Origin: JBJXGV01 sp046160485
GTDB lineage: Bacteria > Orphanbacterota > Orphanbacteria > JBJXGV01
Assembly (NCBI GenBank): GCA_046160485.1
Contig: JBJXGV010000014.1
Coordinates: forward strand, 1 to 64,000
DNA: 64,000 nucleotides
Direction: 5' to 3'
Part shown: positions 25,380 to 33,776 of the stretch, piece by piece
Layout of the letters: every line of letters starts with the position of its first letter
How positions within the stretch are numbered: position 1 is the stretch's first letter
Program-made: the position numbers and the translations under genes
The notes under the pieces: model-generated
What the model saw: only the letters and a program-made list of their open reading frames with translations
Told to the model about the DNA's origin: nothing
Database searches by the model: none

Positions 25380-26984
25380 CTACGATGGCTTCGCCGCCGC
25401 GCAGGCTCGTTCCTCGCGCGCACGAGCGGCACGAATCGCGATGTCGAGTTCGACCTGAATGTCTTGCGACCGGACGGGCTTCGTGAGAAATCCATCCATG
25501 CCGGCGTCGATGCACCGTTCCCGATCGCCTGGCATCGCGCTTGCGGTCAGCGCGATGATCGCCACGCGCGACCGCGGCCCGGAATCGGCGCGCAGCTCCC
25601 GCGTCGCTTGAAAGCCGTCGAGCCCGGGCATCTGACAGTCCATCAGGACGAAATCGTAGTCGTTGGCTCTGGCGAGCATGAGGGCGTCCGTTCCGTTCGA
25701 TGCGAGTTCCACTACGCAGCCGAGTCGCTTGAGAATTCCAGCGGCCACTTTCTGATTGACGACATTGTCTTCGGCCACGAGCACTCTGCAACCCGTGCAC
25801 GAGAACTCGACCGGCACCTCCGGAACGCCCGCGTCCGCATCTTGATCCGTGCAGACTTCCGCCTCCAATCGCACCGTGAACGTGGATCCCGATCCGGGGC
25901 GACTCACCAGCTCGACGTTGCCGTGCATGAGTTCCACGATCTGCTTGGAGATCGCAAGCCCGAGCCCGGTACCACCGAAGCTCCGTCGTGCCGAGGCGTC
26001 CACCTGTGAGAAGCTCTGAAACAACGCGCCCTGCGCGGCGAGAGGAATTCCGGGGCCGGTGTCCTTGACCCGGAACTCGAGCGCGACGGTGGATTCGGTT
26101 CTTGCGCCGGCCGTGACGCTCACGTCGACGCGGCCGTGCTCGGTGAACTTGATCGCGTTCCCGATCAGATTGAGAAGGACTTGGCCAAGTCGGCCGCCGT
26201 CCAACATCAGGCGGTCCGGCACGTCGGGGGCGCAGCGCGCTTCGAGGTCCAATCCCTTCTCGTTCGCGCCATGGCGCAGCAGATGAACCGCATCGTTGAG
26301 GACCGCGCGAATGGAGGTCGGCGCCGGCGCGATCGTCATGCGGCCTGCCTCGATCTTCGACCAATCGAGAATGTCGTTCAGCACGCGAAGCAAGCTCACC
26401 GCGCTCTTGCGAATGTCCTCTGCGTAGGCGCGCTGCGAGCCGGAGAGAGGTTCGCCCAGCATCAGTTCGGTCAACCCGAGGATGCCGTTCATCGGCGTGC
26501 GAATCTCGTGGCTCATGTTCGCCAGAAAGGTCGAGCTCGCGCGGCTCGCGGCCTCGGCCGCACGTTCGCTGTTCTTGGAGACCGCGACGGCGCGCGTGGC
26601 GCGGAGAATATAAGGGAGCCGGTGCGCCAGCAGCGCGTAGTTCACCGGCTTCGCAACGAAGTCCGTGGCGCCGGCGTGAAACGCGCGCTCGATCGATTCG
26701 TCGTCGTCGAGCGCGGTCATCATGACGATCGGCGTCTCGGCGCGATTCGCGGAGGCTCGCACGGCGACGCACGCGGCGTATCCGTCGAGGCGCGGCATGA
26801 CCACATCGAGAAGCACCACGTCGGGCGCGTGTTCCTCGATGATTCGGAGCGCGGCCTCGCCATCCTCGGCGACGAGGACCGTGAAGCCGCAGGCTTCAAG
26901 CGCTTCCTCCGCCAACATTCGCGTCACCGCATCGTCGTCGGCGACGAGTATGACGGCGCGATCGCGAGAAGCTTCGGCGCTCAC
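25380..26984 (-). CDS. Hybrid histidine kinase: REC-HisKA-HATPase-REC
   Basis: A 534-residue soluble protein. The N-terminal REC domain has VADDD and phospho-acceptor D60 (LLDVVMPRLDG). HisKA carries H159 in NMSHEIRTPMNG; HATPase_c has NLIGNAIKF, DTGPGI and GGTGLGLAI. The C-terminal REC (about 400-520) has VAEDN and LMDCQMPGLDG. There is no sensor or membrane segment, so input must come through the N-terminal receiver, probably from the upstream kinase. The start overlaps the upstream stop by four bases (26981-26984), showing translational coupling. Confidence 0.93.
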   Translation of the reverse strand: MSAEASRDRAVILVADDDAVTRMLAEEALEACGFTVLVAEDGEAALRIIEEHAPDVVLLDVVMPRLDGYAACVAVRASANRAETPIVMMTALDDDESIERAFHAGATDFVAKPVNYALLAHRLPYILRATRAVAVSKNSERAAEAASRASSTFLANMSHEIRTPMNGILGLTELMLGEPLSGSQRAYAEDIRKSAVSLLRVLNDILDWSKIEAGRMTIAPAPTSIRAVLNDAVHLLRHGANEKGLDLEARCAPDVPDRLMLDGGRLGQVLLNLIGNAIKFTEHGRVDVSVTAGARTESTVALEFRVKDTGPGIPLAAQGALFQSFSQVDASARRSFGGTGLGLAISKQIVELMHGNVELVSRPGSGSTFTVRLEAEVCTDQDADAGVPEVPVEFSCTGCRVLVAEDNVVNQKVAAGILKRLGCVVELASNGTDALMLARANDYDFVLMDCQMPGLDGFQATRELRADSGPRSRVAIIALTASAMPGDRERCIDAGMDGFLTKPVRSQDIQVELDIAIRAARAREERACAAAKPS

Positions 26985-29191
26985 TGCGGCGCAACCTCGC
27001 GGACGGCCGTGTCGAGTACGCGCGCGAGTTCCTCGCAGACACGCTCATGTGCGAGGCACACCGCCGGGAGCGCCTCGTGGATGTCGTCGCTTCGCCGGCG
27101 AGCCGCGGACTCGATTCGAGCAAACTCGTGCGACAGGGCGATCGCTCCGACGCTTGCGGTCGTCGACCGGAGCGAATGCGCGACGCCCGAGGCGGTGTTC
27201 CAGTCGTGGTCCGCCGCGGCTGCCTTCAGCGCGGCGACTTGAGCCGTACTCTCCGTCAGGTAGAGACGAATGACGCGTGCGACAATGTCCTCACGTCCGG
27301 GGCGGCGCATTGCGAAGAGCCGCCCGAGCGCGGCCGGATCGAGCGCAGTCCCCATCTCCGATTGCGGAGCAGCGGGCGCGCCTGCCGGTTCGGACTCGCG
27401 GCCGGCGGCGGGCGCGATGTTCGTCCATCGCGCGATGACGAGTCGGAGTTCGTCGCGCGAGAAGGGCTTGCTGAGAAAATCGTCCATTCCCGAGGCAAGG
27501 CAGCGCTCGCGGTCGCCGGAGAGCGCGTTCGCGGTGAGCGCGACGATCGGAACGCGTGCGCGCCCGACGCTCTTCTCGCGCCGCCGCGCTTCCCGCGTCG
27601 CCTCGAACCCATCCATCTCGGGCATCTGGCAATCCATTAGGACGAGGTCGAACACCTCGCGGTCGAGCGCCTCGACGCAGCTACGACCATCGGAGACGAT
27701 CTCGACGCGACACCCGGTTTGTTCGAGCATTTCGCGCGCGACGTCCTGGTTGATTGAATTGTCTTCCGCTACGAGCACCCGCGGGCCGAGCCCGTCTCCC
27801 CCATCAAGGATGAGGGGCTGCGACCGCTCCCCCGCCGACGACGCGTGCATCCCATGCTGCGGTCCACTCAGTACACCGATCAGTTGTGAACAACGCACCG
27901 GCGCCTGGATCCAGACGCAGCCGAGATCGTGCGAGCGGTCCGGTGTATCGACGTCCGCCATCGCCACGACGTGCGCGCCCTGCGCGATCGCTTCGCGCAC
28001 CACCGTTCCCTCTCCCGGAAGCGGGCTCGCCACCATCGCGATGTCGAACTTCGAGCCCGACGCCGCGGCCTGGTCCAGATGCGAGAGCGCCGCTGCCGCC
28101 GAGTCCGCCACGGCGACGCGCGCGCCCAGCTCCGAGAGCTGCTCGGCGAGAACCCTCCGCGCGAGCGGGTGGGGATCGACGACGAGCACGGACTTGCCGG
28201 CTCCGGCAAGCACGAGTGGAGGTGTCGCCGCGCGCGTCGCGCGCGCGAACCGAGCGGTGAACCAGAACTGCGATCCGCCGTCGACGACCGGATCGATGCC
28301 GATCTCGCCGCCCATGAGCAGTGCGAGCTGCTTCGCGATCGCAAGCCCCAGACCGGTGCCTCCGTACTTCCGGCTCATCGATCCGTCCGCCTGCGAAAAC
28401 GATCGAAACAGCTTCCCCTCGACGCCGGGCGCGATGCCGATTCCCGTGTCGGTCACCTCGAAGCGGAGGAGCGTAAAATCGTTCTGGCTCAGGACGACTT
28501 CCGCGCGCACGAGGACGTGTCCCTGCGAAGTGAACTTCACGGCGTTCGCGATGAGGTTCGTCAGAATCTGGCGGAGCCGGCCGGGGTCGCCCCGAAGCCG
28601 CGGTTCGATCGCGTAGGAGAACTGCCCGACGAGTTCGAGGCCCTTTGCGCGAGCGCGCGGCGCCAGTAACTCGATCGTGTCCTCGACGACTTCGCGCGGG
28701 TCGAATTCGATACATTCGAGCTCGAGCTTCCCGGCCTCGATCTTCGAGAAGTCGAGAATGTCGTTGATGATCGCAAGCAGCGACCGCGCGGAACGCTGTA
28801 CGGTGTTCGCGAGCCGCGCCTGCTGCTCCGTGAGCGACATCCCGAGGAGGAGCTCGGTCATGCCGAGCACTCCGTTCATCGGCGTTCTGATTTCGTGGGA
28901 CATGTTCGCGAGGAACTCGGACTTCGCGCGATTGGCGGAATCCGCCGCCTCTTTCGCCGTCGTGAGTTGCTGATTCGAGCGCTTCAGATCGCTCATCGCT
29001 TGCTCGAGCTCCGCGGTGCGCTCGCGGACCTTGCTCTCGAGCACGATCGCGGCTTGAAAGAGCGAGAAGGCGTCGTTGCCCTGGATGTCCATGTTGCGCT
29101 CGACGCGCTCCATCAGCACGCCGTTGATCTTCGTCAGGCGCGCGAGTTCTCGCTCGAGCTCGGCCTGGCGCCGTTCATCCACGTCACGCAC
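26981..29191 (-). CDS. Hybrid histidine kinase: coiled coil-HisKA-HATPase-degenerate REC-REC-HPt
   Basis: A 736-residue soluble kinase. The N-terminal 85 residues are coiled-coil with no sensor fold. HisKA has H99 in NMSHEIRTPMNG; HATPase_c has NLIANAVKF, DTGIGI and GGTGLGLAI. A first receiver-like domain (from about 335) keeps VLVVDPHPLARRVL but has AMVASPLPGEG where the phospho-acceptor Asp should be, so it cannot be phosphorylated there. A second REC is intact (VLVAEDN, LMDCQMPEMDG, LSKPF). The C-terminal HPt has a candidate phospho-His in VAHSLRSTTASVGA. The start overlaps the upstream FIST gene by eight bases. Confidence 0.92.
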   Translation of the reverse strand: MRDVDERRQAELERELARLTKINGVLMERVERNMDIQGNDAFSLFQAAIVLESKVRERTAELEQAMSDLKRSNQQLTTAKEAADSANRAKSEFLANMSHEIRTPMNGVLGMTELLLGMSLTEQQARLANTVQRSARSLLAIINDILDFSKIEAGKLELECIEFDPREVVEDTIELLAPRARAKGLELVGQFSYAIEPRLRGDPGRLRQILTNLIANAVKFTSQGHVLVRAEVVLSQNDFTLLRFEVTDTGIGIAPGVEGKLFRSFSQADGSMSRKYGGTGLGLAIAKQLALLMGGEIGIDPVVDGGSQFWFTARFARATRAATPPLVLAGAGKSVLVVDPHPLARRVLAEQLSELGARVAVADSAAAALSHLDQAAASGSKFDIAMVASPLPGEGTVVREAIAQGAHVVAMADVDTPDRSHDLGCVWIQAPVRCSQLIGVLSGPQHGMHASSAGERSQPLILDGGDGLGPRVLVAEDNSINQDVAREMLEQTGCRVEIVSDGRSCVEALDREVFDLVLMDCQMPEMDGFEATREARRREKSVGRARVPIVALTANALSGDRERCLASGMDDFLSKPFSRDELRLVIARWTNIAPAAGRESEPAGAPAAPQSEMGTALDPAALGRLFAMRRPGREDIVARVIRLYLTESTAQVAALKAAAADHDWNTASGVAHSLRSTTASVGAIALSHEFARIESAARRRSDDIHEALPAVCLAHERVCEELARVLDTAVREVAPQ

Positions 29192-30320
29192 CCCCGATTG
29201 CGACCCCCGTGAACGTCTGGTTCACGTGCATGGCGTTGTACTGCTCGCCGTAGGTCGCGAACCCGATCACGTTGTTCGCTTGCATGAGGGCGCCGATCTT
29301 GTCGAGCAATCCGCGCTGGTCGGCCTCGAGGTTCCGCAGAATGCAGTCGCAGCCGAGGATCAGTTGCGGCGGGCCGATCTGCTCGCGAACCGACTGAAAC
29401 GCCTCTTCGAGGTTCTCGACGAGGTCGACGCCGCGCGCGACCGTCAGCACGATGCCCTTCTCGATCGCGCAAAAAAACGTGAGGCTCTCGTCCTCGTTCA
29501 CCTTCTGGATCGAGCGCACGTACGTTTCGCCTCCGATCGTCACGACGACGGGGTGCGCGGAGAAAATCATCGGAGTGAGTTTGTCGACTTCGAGGCCGAC
29601 CATTCGTGCGTACTCCCGGCCCGCCGGCTCGCCGTTGATCTCCGTCACGACGCGCTGGCTCGGGTTCGCCTCCGTCACGACCATCTTCTCCGCACCGGAA
29701 ACGAAGTGCTGCGTCTTGAAGACGAGGAACGGGTAGTCCGTCTCCACGACGGTGAAGACCGCGCTGTCCGCGTGGAACGCCCCGTCGTGGTAGATGTACG
29801 TCTGCTGAAAACGAGTGCCGTCGCCCGCCGAGCCGCCGAAGAGCGGGATGTCGCCGAGGCTGCGGTAGAGCGAGCTGACGAGAGCCTCTTCCTGCATCGA
29901 AAGTCCGTCCACGAGCAGGAAGCCGAACGCGGTCTTGCCGGTAGGTACCGCTCCCGTTCGCGAGAGTTCGTTTAGGAGCGATTCGCCAAGTGCGGCGCCG
30001 CGCGCGAACTTGAAATCGGCGAGCGATCCGATGCGACCGGAGGCCGCGCGCAGCCCTGGCCCGCCGATGCTCACGCCCGTGAGGGACCCTTGCAGGTAGC
30101 CGGCCGGCGTGATCTCGCCGGCCGTTGTGCAGCCAACGACTTGGATGCCGCGAAAGCGCGATGCGATCTCACGGCCGAGGGCGTGAAGGTCGTACATCGG
30201 CGAGCAATAGAAGACGACGAGCGACGCCTCGGGATCTGCGACGGCCTCGGAGAGTTCGCGCGCGGCAACGACGGGATCGAGCGATCGGGACGAGCCCTTC
30301 CTAACGTGCGGCTTTGACAT
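29184..30320 (-). CDS. FIST-domain sensory protein (FIST_N and FIST_C)
   Basis: A 378-residue cytosolic protein. The FIST_N region (about 20-215) has VVFYCSPMYDLHALGREI, VVGCTTAGEITPAGY and a GDIPLFGGSAGDG motif. FIST_C (about 225-370) has INGEPAGREYARMVGLE, ILGCDCILRNLEADQ and ends FATYGEQYNAMHVNQTFTGVAIGG, as in the family. FIST proteins are thought to bind small ligands such as amino acids and pass the signal to partner kinases. ATG 30320 has GGGGG about ten bases upstream; a longer frame would start with GTG 30347. It is the first gene of a coupled three-gene operon and likely supplies the input for two kinases that lack sensor domains. Confidence 0.92.
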   Translation of the reverse strand: MSKPHVRKGSSRSLDPVVAARELSEAVADPEASLVVFYCSPMYDLHALGREIASRFRGIQVVGCTTAGEITPAGYLQGSLTGVSIGGPGLRAASGRIGSLADFKFARGAALGESLLNELSRTGAVPTGKTAFGFLLVDGLSMQEEALVSSLYRSLGDIPLFGGSAGDGTRFQQTYIYHDGAFHADSAVFTVVETDYPFLVFKTQHFVSGAEKMVVTEANPSQRVVTEINGEPAGREYARMVGLEVDKLTPMIFSAHPVVVTIGGETYVRSIQKVNEDESLTFFCAIEKGIVLTVARGVDLVENLEEAFQSVREQIGPPQLILGCDCILRNLEADQRGLLDKIGALMQANNVIGFATYGEQYNAMHVNQTFTGVAIGGA

Positions 30321-30432
30321 GGCGATTTCCCCCGGGGTAGAGAACACTGCCGATGCGAGGTTATCGGCAACCGGCTAAAGGGCTTGAGTCGCGCGGCTGA
30401 GGGGAGCGGTTTGCCGTGAAATCCGCTGTGTG

Positions 30433-30446
30433 CGTACGAACGTACG
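30433..30446. promoter_or_regulatory. Palindrome CGTACG-AA-CGTACG, possible operator
   Basis: Two copies of CGTACG separated by AA lie in the 297-bp gap between the divergent FIST operon and the nucleotidyltransferase gene. A dimeric regulator could bind here, but 6-bp self-complementary words are weak evidence in GC-rich DNA. The rest of the gap shows no gene. Confidence 0.3.
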
Positions 30447-30617
30447 GCCGGTAAGCCTCGCCCATCCCGTCCGCTGCCGCGCCTATGATCGCCATCAGGC
30501 CTCACGCGACTGTGTTCAAGAAGCGATGCTGTTCATCGCGCGAGTCAAACCGTAGAATGGACGCGTCGCGTCGTCTCGCGATCACCGCGCGCGGTCGCCG
30601 ATCCAACAAAGGAGCGC

Positions 30618-31088
30618 ATGGACTTTCAGCTCGCAAAACGAGTGCTCGACGCGCTGGAGCGCGAGCGCGTTCGCTACGCGATCTGCGGCGCGGCCGCCCT
30701 CAACCTGCTCGGCCTCGCGCGTTTCACGAAGGATCTCGATCTCTTCATCGAACCGACGGCCGAGAACGTCGATCGATTGAAAGCCGCGCTTCGATCGGTC
30801 TTCGCTGACTCGAGCATCGACGAGATCACGGCGGCCGATCTGCTCGGTGATTATCCGGCGGTGCAGTATGTGCCGCCCGAGGGCGCGTTTCATCTCGACA
30901 TCCTCACACGCCTCGGCGAAGCGTTCGAGTTTCACGACCTCGAGACGGAGCGCGTGCCGTTCGACGACATCAACGTCACCGTTGTCACGCCGCGAACCTT
31001 GTATCGAATGAAGAAGGGAACCGTTCGAATGCAGGACCGCGCGGACGCGCAGGCACTCCGCGAGCGGTTCGGGATCGAGGAGGAATGA
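30618..31088 (+). CDS. Nucleotidyltransferase-fold protein (DUF6036/AbiEii-like)
   Basis: A 156-residue protein. YAICGAAALNLLGLARFTKDLDLFIEP shows the GGxAxxxxG...TxDxDhhh nucleotidyltransferase core, and LYRMKKGTVRMQDRADAQALRE is the later R/K...QDxxD segment typical of DUF6036/AbiEii-type proteins. Related enzymes act as toxins of type IV or VII-like toxin-antitoxin systems or as housekeeping transferases. AAAGGAG precedes ATG 30618. It overlaps the next gene by four bases (ATGA). Confidence 0.8.
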   Translation: MDFQLAKRVLDALERERVRYAICGAAALNLLGLARFTKDLDLFIEPTAENVDRLKAALRSVFADSSIDEITAADLLGDYPAVQYVPPEGAFHLDILTRLGEAFEFHDLETERVPFDDINVTVVTPRTLYRMKKGTVRMQDRADAQALRERFGIEEE

Positions 31089-31366
31089 CGCCGGTTCGAC
31101 GAATCCGCGACGGCGAATCGATTCCGCCACTCTGGCTGACGCCAGGCGACAGCGCTCTTTATCGCGCGATCGCCGCTGTGTGGGAGTTCGGGCAACGCAC
31201 GACGAGTCCACACTTCCCGCCCGGCGTCTACAAACACCGCTCGATCGAAGCGCTCAATTGCCTTGAAGAAGAGTGGGCGGCGGCGAACTTCCGAGCGTTT
31301 TGGGAGCGGCGGCGAGCGCGAGCGGATGCCGCGCCGAACGTCACGAAGCGAGGCCCGCGCGGCTGA
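31085..31366 (+). CDS. Small uncharacterised partner of the nucleotidyltransferase
   Basis: A 93-residue protein I do not recognise. Its core, YKHRSIEALNCLEEEWAAANFRAFWERRR, looks like an amphipathic helix rich in Glu, Trp and Arg, preceded by LTPGDSALYRAIAAVWEFGQ. Start and stop overlap the nucleotidyltransferase (ATGA), so the two are co-expressed. The last 26 bases overlap tail-to-tail with the kinase gene on the other strand. An antitoxin/toxin-type partnership is possible from gene order, but nothing in the sequence proves it. Confidence 0.65.
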   Translation: MTPVRRIRDGESIPPLWLTPGDSALYRAIAAVWEFGQRTTSPHFPPGVYKHRSIEALNCLEEEWAAANFRAFWERRRARADAAPNVTKRGPRG

Positions 31367-33731
31367 GGATCTCGGCGAAGCGGGGATCGGACCGGAGCGG
31401 GTCGAACGCCGGGTCGACGCCGAGGAAGGGCACGAGGCCCGCGCGGTCTTCGAGCGCCTTGCCGAGCCACTCCAGCGCACGTTCCGTGTCCCCGAGGCCG
31501 ACGTAGATCTGCGCGAAGTCGTAGGGCGAGACATACGTGAGTTTCGCGCGCTCGAAGAGGCTGGCGAGAATCTCTTTCGCTTGCGCGGTTCGACCGGCGC
31601 ACGCGAGTGCGCGGCCGAGCAGCGCCGCGCACCGGCTGTCCGTCGAACGAGCGGCCGCATTCTCGAGGATGCCGACAGCCTCGTCGAGCTTTCCGGTTTG
31701 CTCGAGCGCGAACGCGAGATGCAAGCTCGCGGCGACCCAAGTCGAGTCGAGTTCGAGCGTCTTGCGCGCAACCTCGATCGCCTCGTCGTATCGCCGCGCC
31801 ATGTTGAGTGCCCACGCGAGTTGGCTGTTGCTCACAAGCGAGAACGGGTCGAGGCGGACGGCTTCTCGCATTTCGGCGAGCGCATCGTCCGGCCGGTTCA
31901 TGACGATGAAGTACTCGCCGTACCAGTGGTGCGCCGTCACGTAACTCGCGTCGAGTTCGAGGGCGCGTTCGTGCTCCCGCTTGCACGCCTCCCAATCTCT
32001 GTCGAAGTGAAGGTGCGCGTCGCCGAGCGATGCGTGCGCCTCGGCGAGCGTCTCGTCGAGTTCGAGCGCTTTGGCCGCGGCCGCCTTCGCGGCGGGAAAC
32101 GCTTCCTTCGGCGGCATGAAGTTGTAGACGCCGAGAATCACGTACGAATCCGCGAGCCCCGCGTAGGCCGCAGCGTAGTCGGGATCGAGATCGACCGCGC
32201 GAGCGAACTGATCGAGTCCCTTCTTGAGTGCGTCCTTGTCGCGCTTGTTCCAATAGAAGCGACCTCTCAGGTACGCCTCGTGCGCGACGGGATCGACAAC
32301 GCGAGCCGTGGCCAGCCGCTTTCGCTCCTCCGCGCTCACGTCGAGACGGATCTTGCGCGCGATCGTCCCGGCGATCTGACCGTGCAGCGAAGGAACGTCG
32401 CGCGCATCTCGCTCGAAGCGCTCGCTCCAGAGGCGCCGGCCACTGGCGCCGTCCAGGAGCGCGGCGTCGACGCTCACACGATCGCCCGTGCGCGCGACGC
32501 TTCCCCGCACGAGCGCGTCGACGCCGAGTTTGCGCGCGATCTCCTCGACGGGTTGCGTCGAACCCGCGTGCCGCGCCGCCGCCGATCGCGAGGCGACGCG
32601 AAGGCCGACGATGCCCGCGAGATCCGCCCGTAGTTCTTCGGTCACGCCGTCAGCGAAGTAGTCGTCGTCGGAATTCCCGGAGAGATTCGAGAGCGGAAGA
32701 ACGGCAAGCGAGACAATCTTTCGTGGCGGGGCGCTCTCGAAGAGTCGCGAACGAATGCCTCCAGCATCCGCCACGATGAACGCAATCGCCGCGGCGGCGA
32801 CGACCGCCGCGAGCCACAGCGAACTCGAGCGCCGGTGTGCTCCCCGCGATGACGCGTTTGAGTCAGCCGGCGCCGCCGCCATTCTCCGCAGATCGTGCGC
32901 GAGCGCTTTCGCGGACTCAGGCCGCTTCGCGGGATCTTTCTCGAGACATCTCCCGACGATCCGTTCGAGTTCCGCGGGTATCCGCGCGTCGAGCGTTGCG
33001 AGCGCGCGCGGTTCATCGCGCAGCGTCGCGCTGAGCACCTCCGCGCTCGATGCGCCCGCGAACGCGCGCCGCCCCGAGAGCATCTCGTAGAGAATGGCGC
33101 CGAACGCGAAGAGATCGGAGCGCGCGTCCGCCGGCAAGCCGCGCACCTGCTCCGGAGACATGTAACCGACGGTGCCGAAGATCGCGCCCGGCATCGTTGC
33201 GTCGATCGGCGTCGTCTCGGCGCTCGCCGAATCCGTCCCACCGGCGATCGGGCTTGTCTGCTTCGCCAATCCGAAGTCGAGAATCTTCAGCGCGCCGTCG
33301 CGCGTGATAATAATGTTCTCCGGCTTCAGATCGCGATGCACGATTCCCTTGTCGTGAGCCGCGGCAAGTCCTGCCACGATCTGCGCGGCGAACTCAGCCG
33401 CGTTCGCGATCGAGAACGGGCCCGCGGCGAGCCGCGACCGCAGAGACTCGCCATCGAGCAACTCCAGCACAAGGAAGTCGACGCCGTCATGTTGCCCGAC
33501 ATCGTAGAGCGTGCAGATGTGCGGATGATTGAGCTGCGAAATGGATCGCGCTTCGCGCGCGAAGCGCGAGCGCAGGTCGGCATCGGCCGAGAGATGCGCG
33601 GGCAATACCTTGATCGCCACATCGCGCCCGAGCCGCGTGTCGCGCGCGCGATACACCTCGCCCATTCCGCCCGCACCGAGCGGCGCGACGATTTCGTAGG
33701 GGCCGAGCTTGGTTCCCGATGTCAGCGGCAA
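31341..33731 (-). CDS. Ser/Thr kinase with TolB-like amino-terminal helper region and TPRs
   Basis: A 796-residue kinase. The catalytic domain (about 10-275) has GAGGMGEVY, Lys41, HRDLKPENI and DFG. A transmembrane helix (about 300-322) is followed by a domain starting VSLAVLPLSNLSGNSDDDYFADGVTEEL, the adenylate-cyclase/TolB-amino-terminal-like module often found in CadC/cyclase-type TPR proteins, and then eight or so TPR units (AYLRGRFYWNKRD ... LGDTERALEWLGKAL) with a C-terminal LRSDPRFAEIL motif. It ends tail-to-tail with the small plus-strand gene. Its start is 45 bp from the stop of the next kinase, so the two kinases are probably co-transcribed. Confidence 0.93.
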   Translation of the reverse strand: MPLTSGTKLGPYEIVAPLGAGGMGEVYRARDTRLGRDVAIKVLPAHLSADADLRSRFAREARSISQLNHPHICTLYDVGQHDGVDFLVLELLDGESLRSRLAAGPFSIANAAEFAAQIVAGLAAAHDKGIVHRDLKPENIIITRDGALKILDFGLAKQTSPIAGGTDSASAETTPIDATMPGAIFGTVGYMSPEQVRGLPADARSDLFAFGAILYEMLSGRRAFAGASSAEVLSATLRDEPRALATLDARIPAELERIVGRCLEKDPAKRPESAKALAHDLRRMAAAPADSNASSRGAHRRSSSLWLAAVVAAAAIAFIVADAGGIRSRLFESAPPRKIVSLAVLPLSNLSGNSDDDYFADGVTEELRADLAGIVGLRVASRSAAARHAGSTQPVEEIARKLGVDALVRGSVARTGDRVSVDAALLDGASGRRLWSERFERDARDVPSLHGQIAGTIARKIRLDVSAEERKRLATARVVDPVAHEAYLRGRFYWNKRDKDALKKGLDQFARAVDLDPDYAAAYAGLADSYVILGVYNFMPPKEAFPAAKAAAAKALELDETLAEAHASLGDAHLHFDRDWEACKREHERALELDASYVTAHHWYGEYFIVMNRPDDALAEMREAVRLDPFSLVSNSQLAWALNMARRYDEAIEVARKTLELDSTWVAASLHLAFALEQTGKLDEAVGILENAAARSTDSRCAALLGRALACAGRTAQAKEILASLFERAKLTYVSPYDFAQIYVGLGDTERALEWLGKALEDRAGLVPFLGVDPAFDPLRSDPRFAEILSRAGLAS

Positions 33732-33776
33732 TGCGATCGCCTTCGCAGTCGACGAGCGAACTCGTCGACTCGCGGT

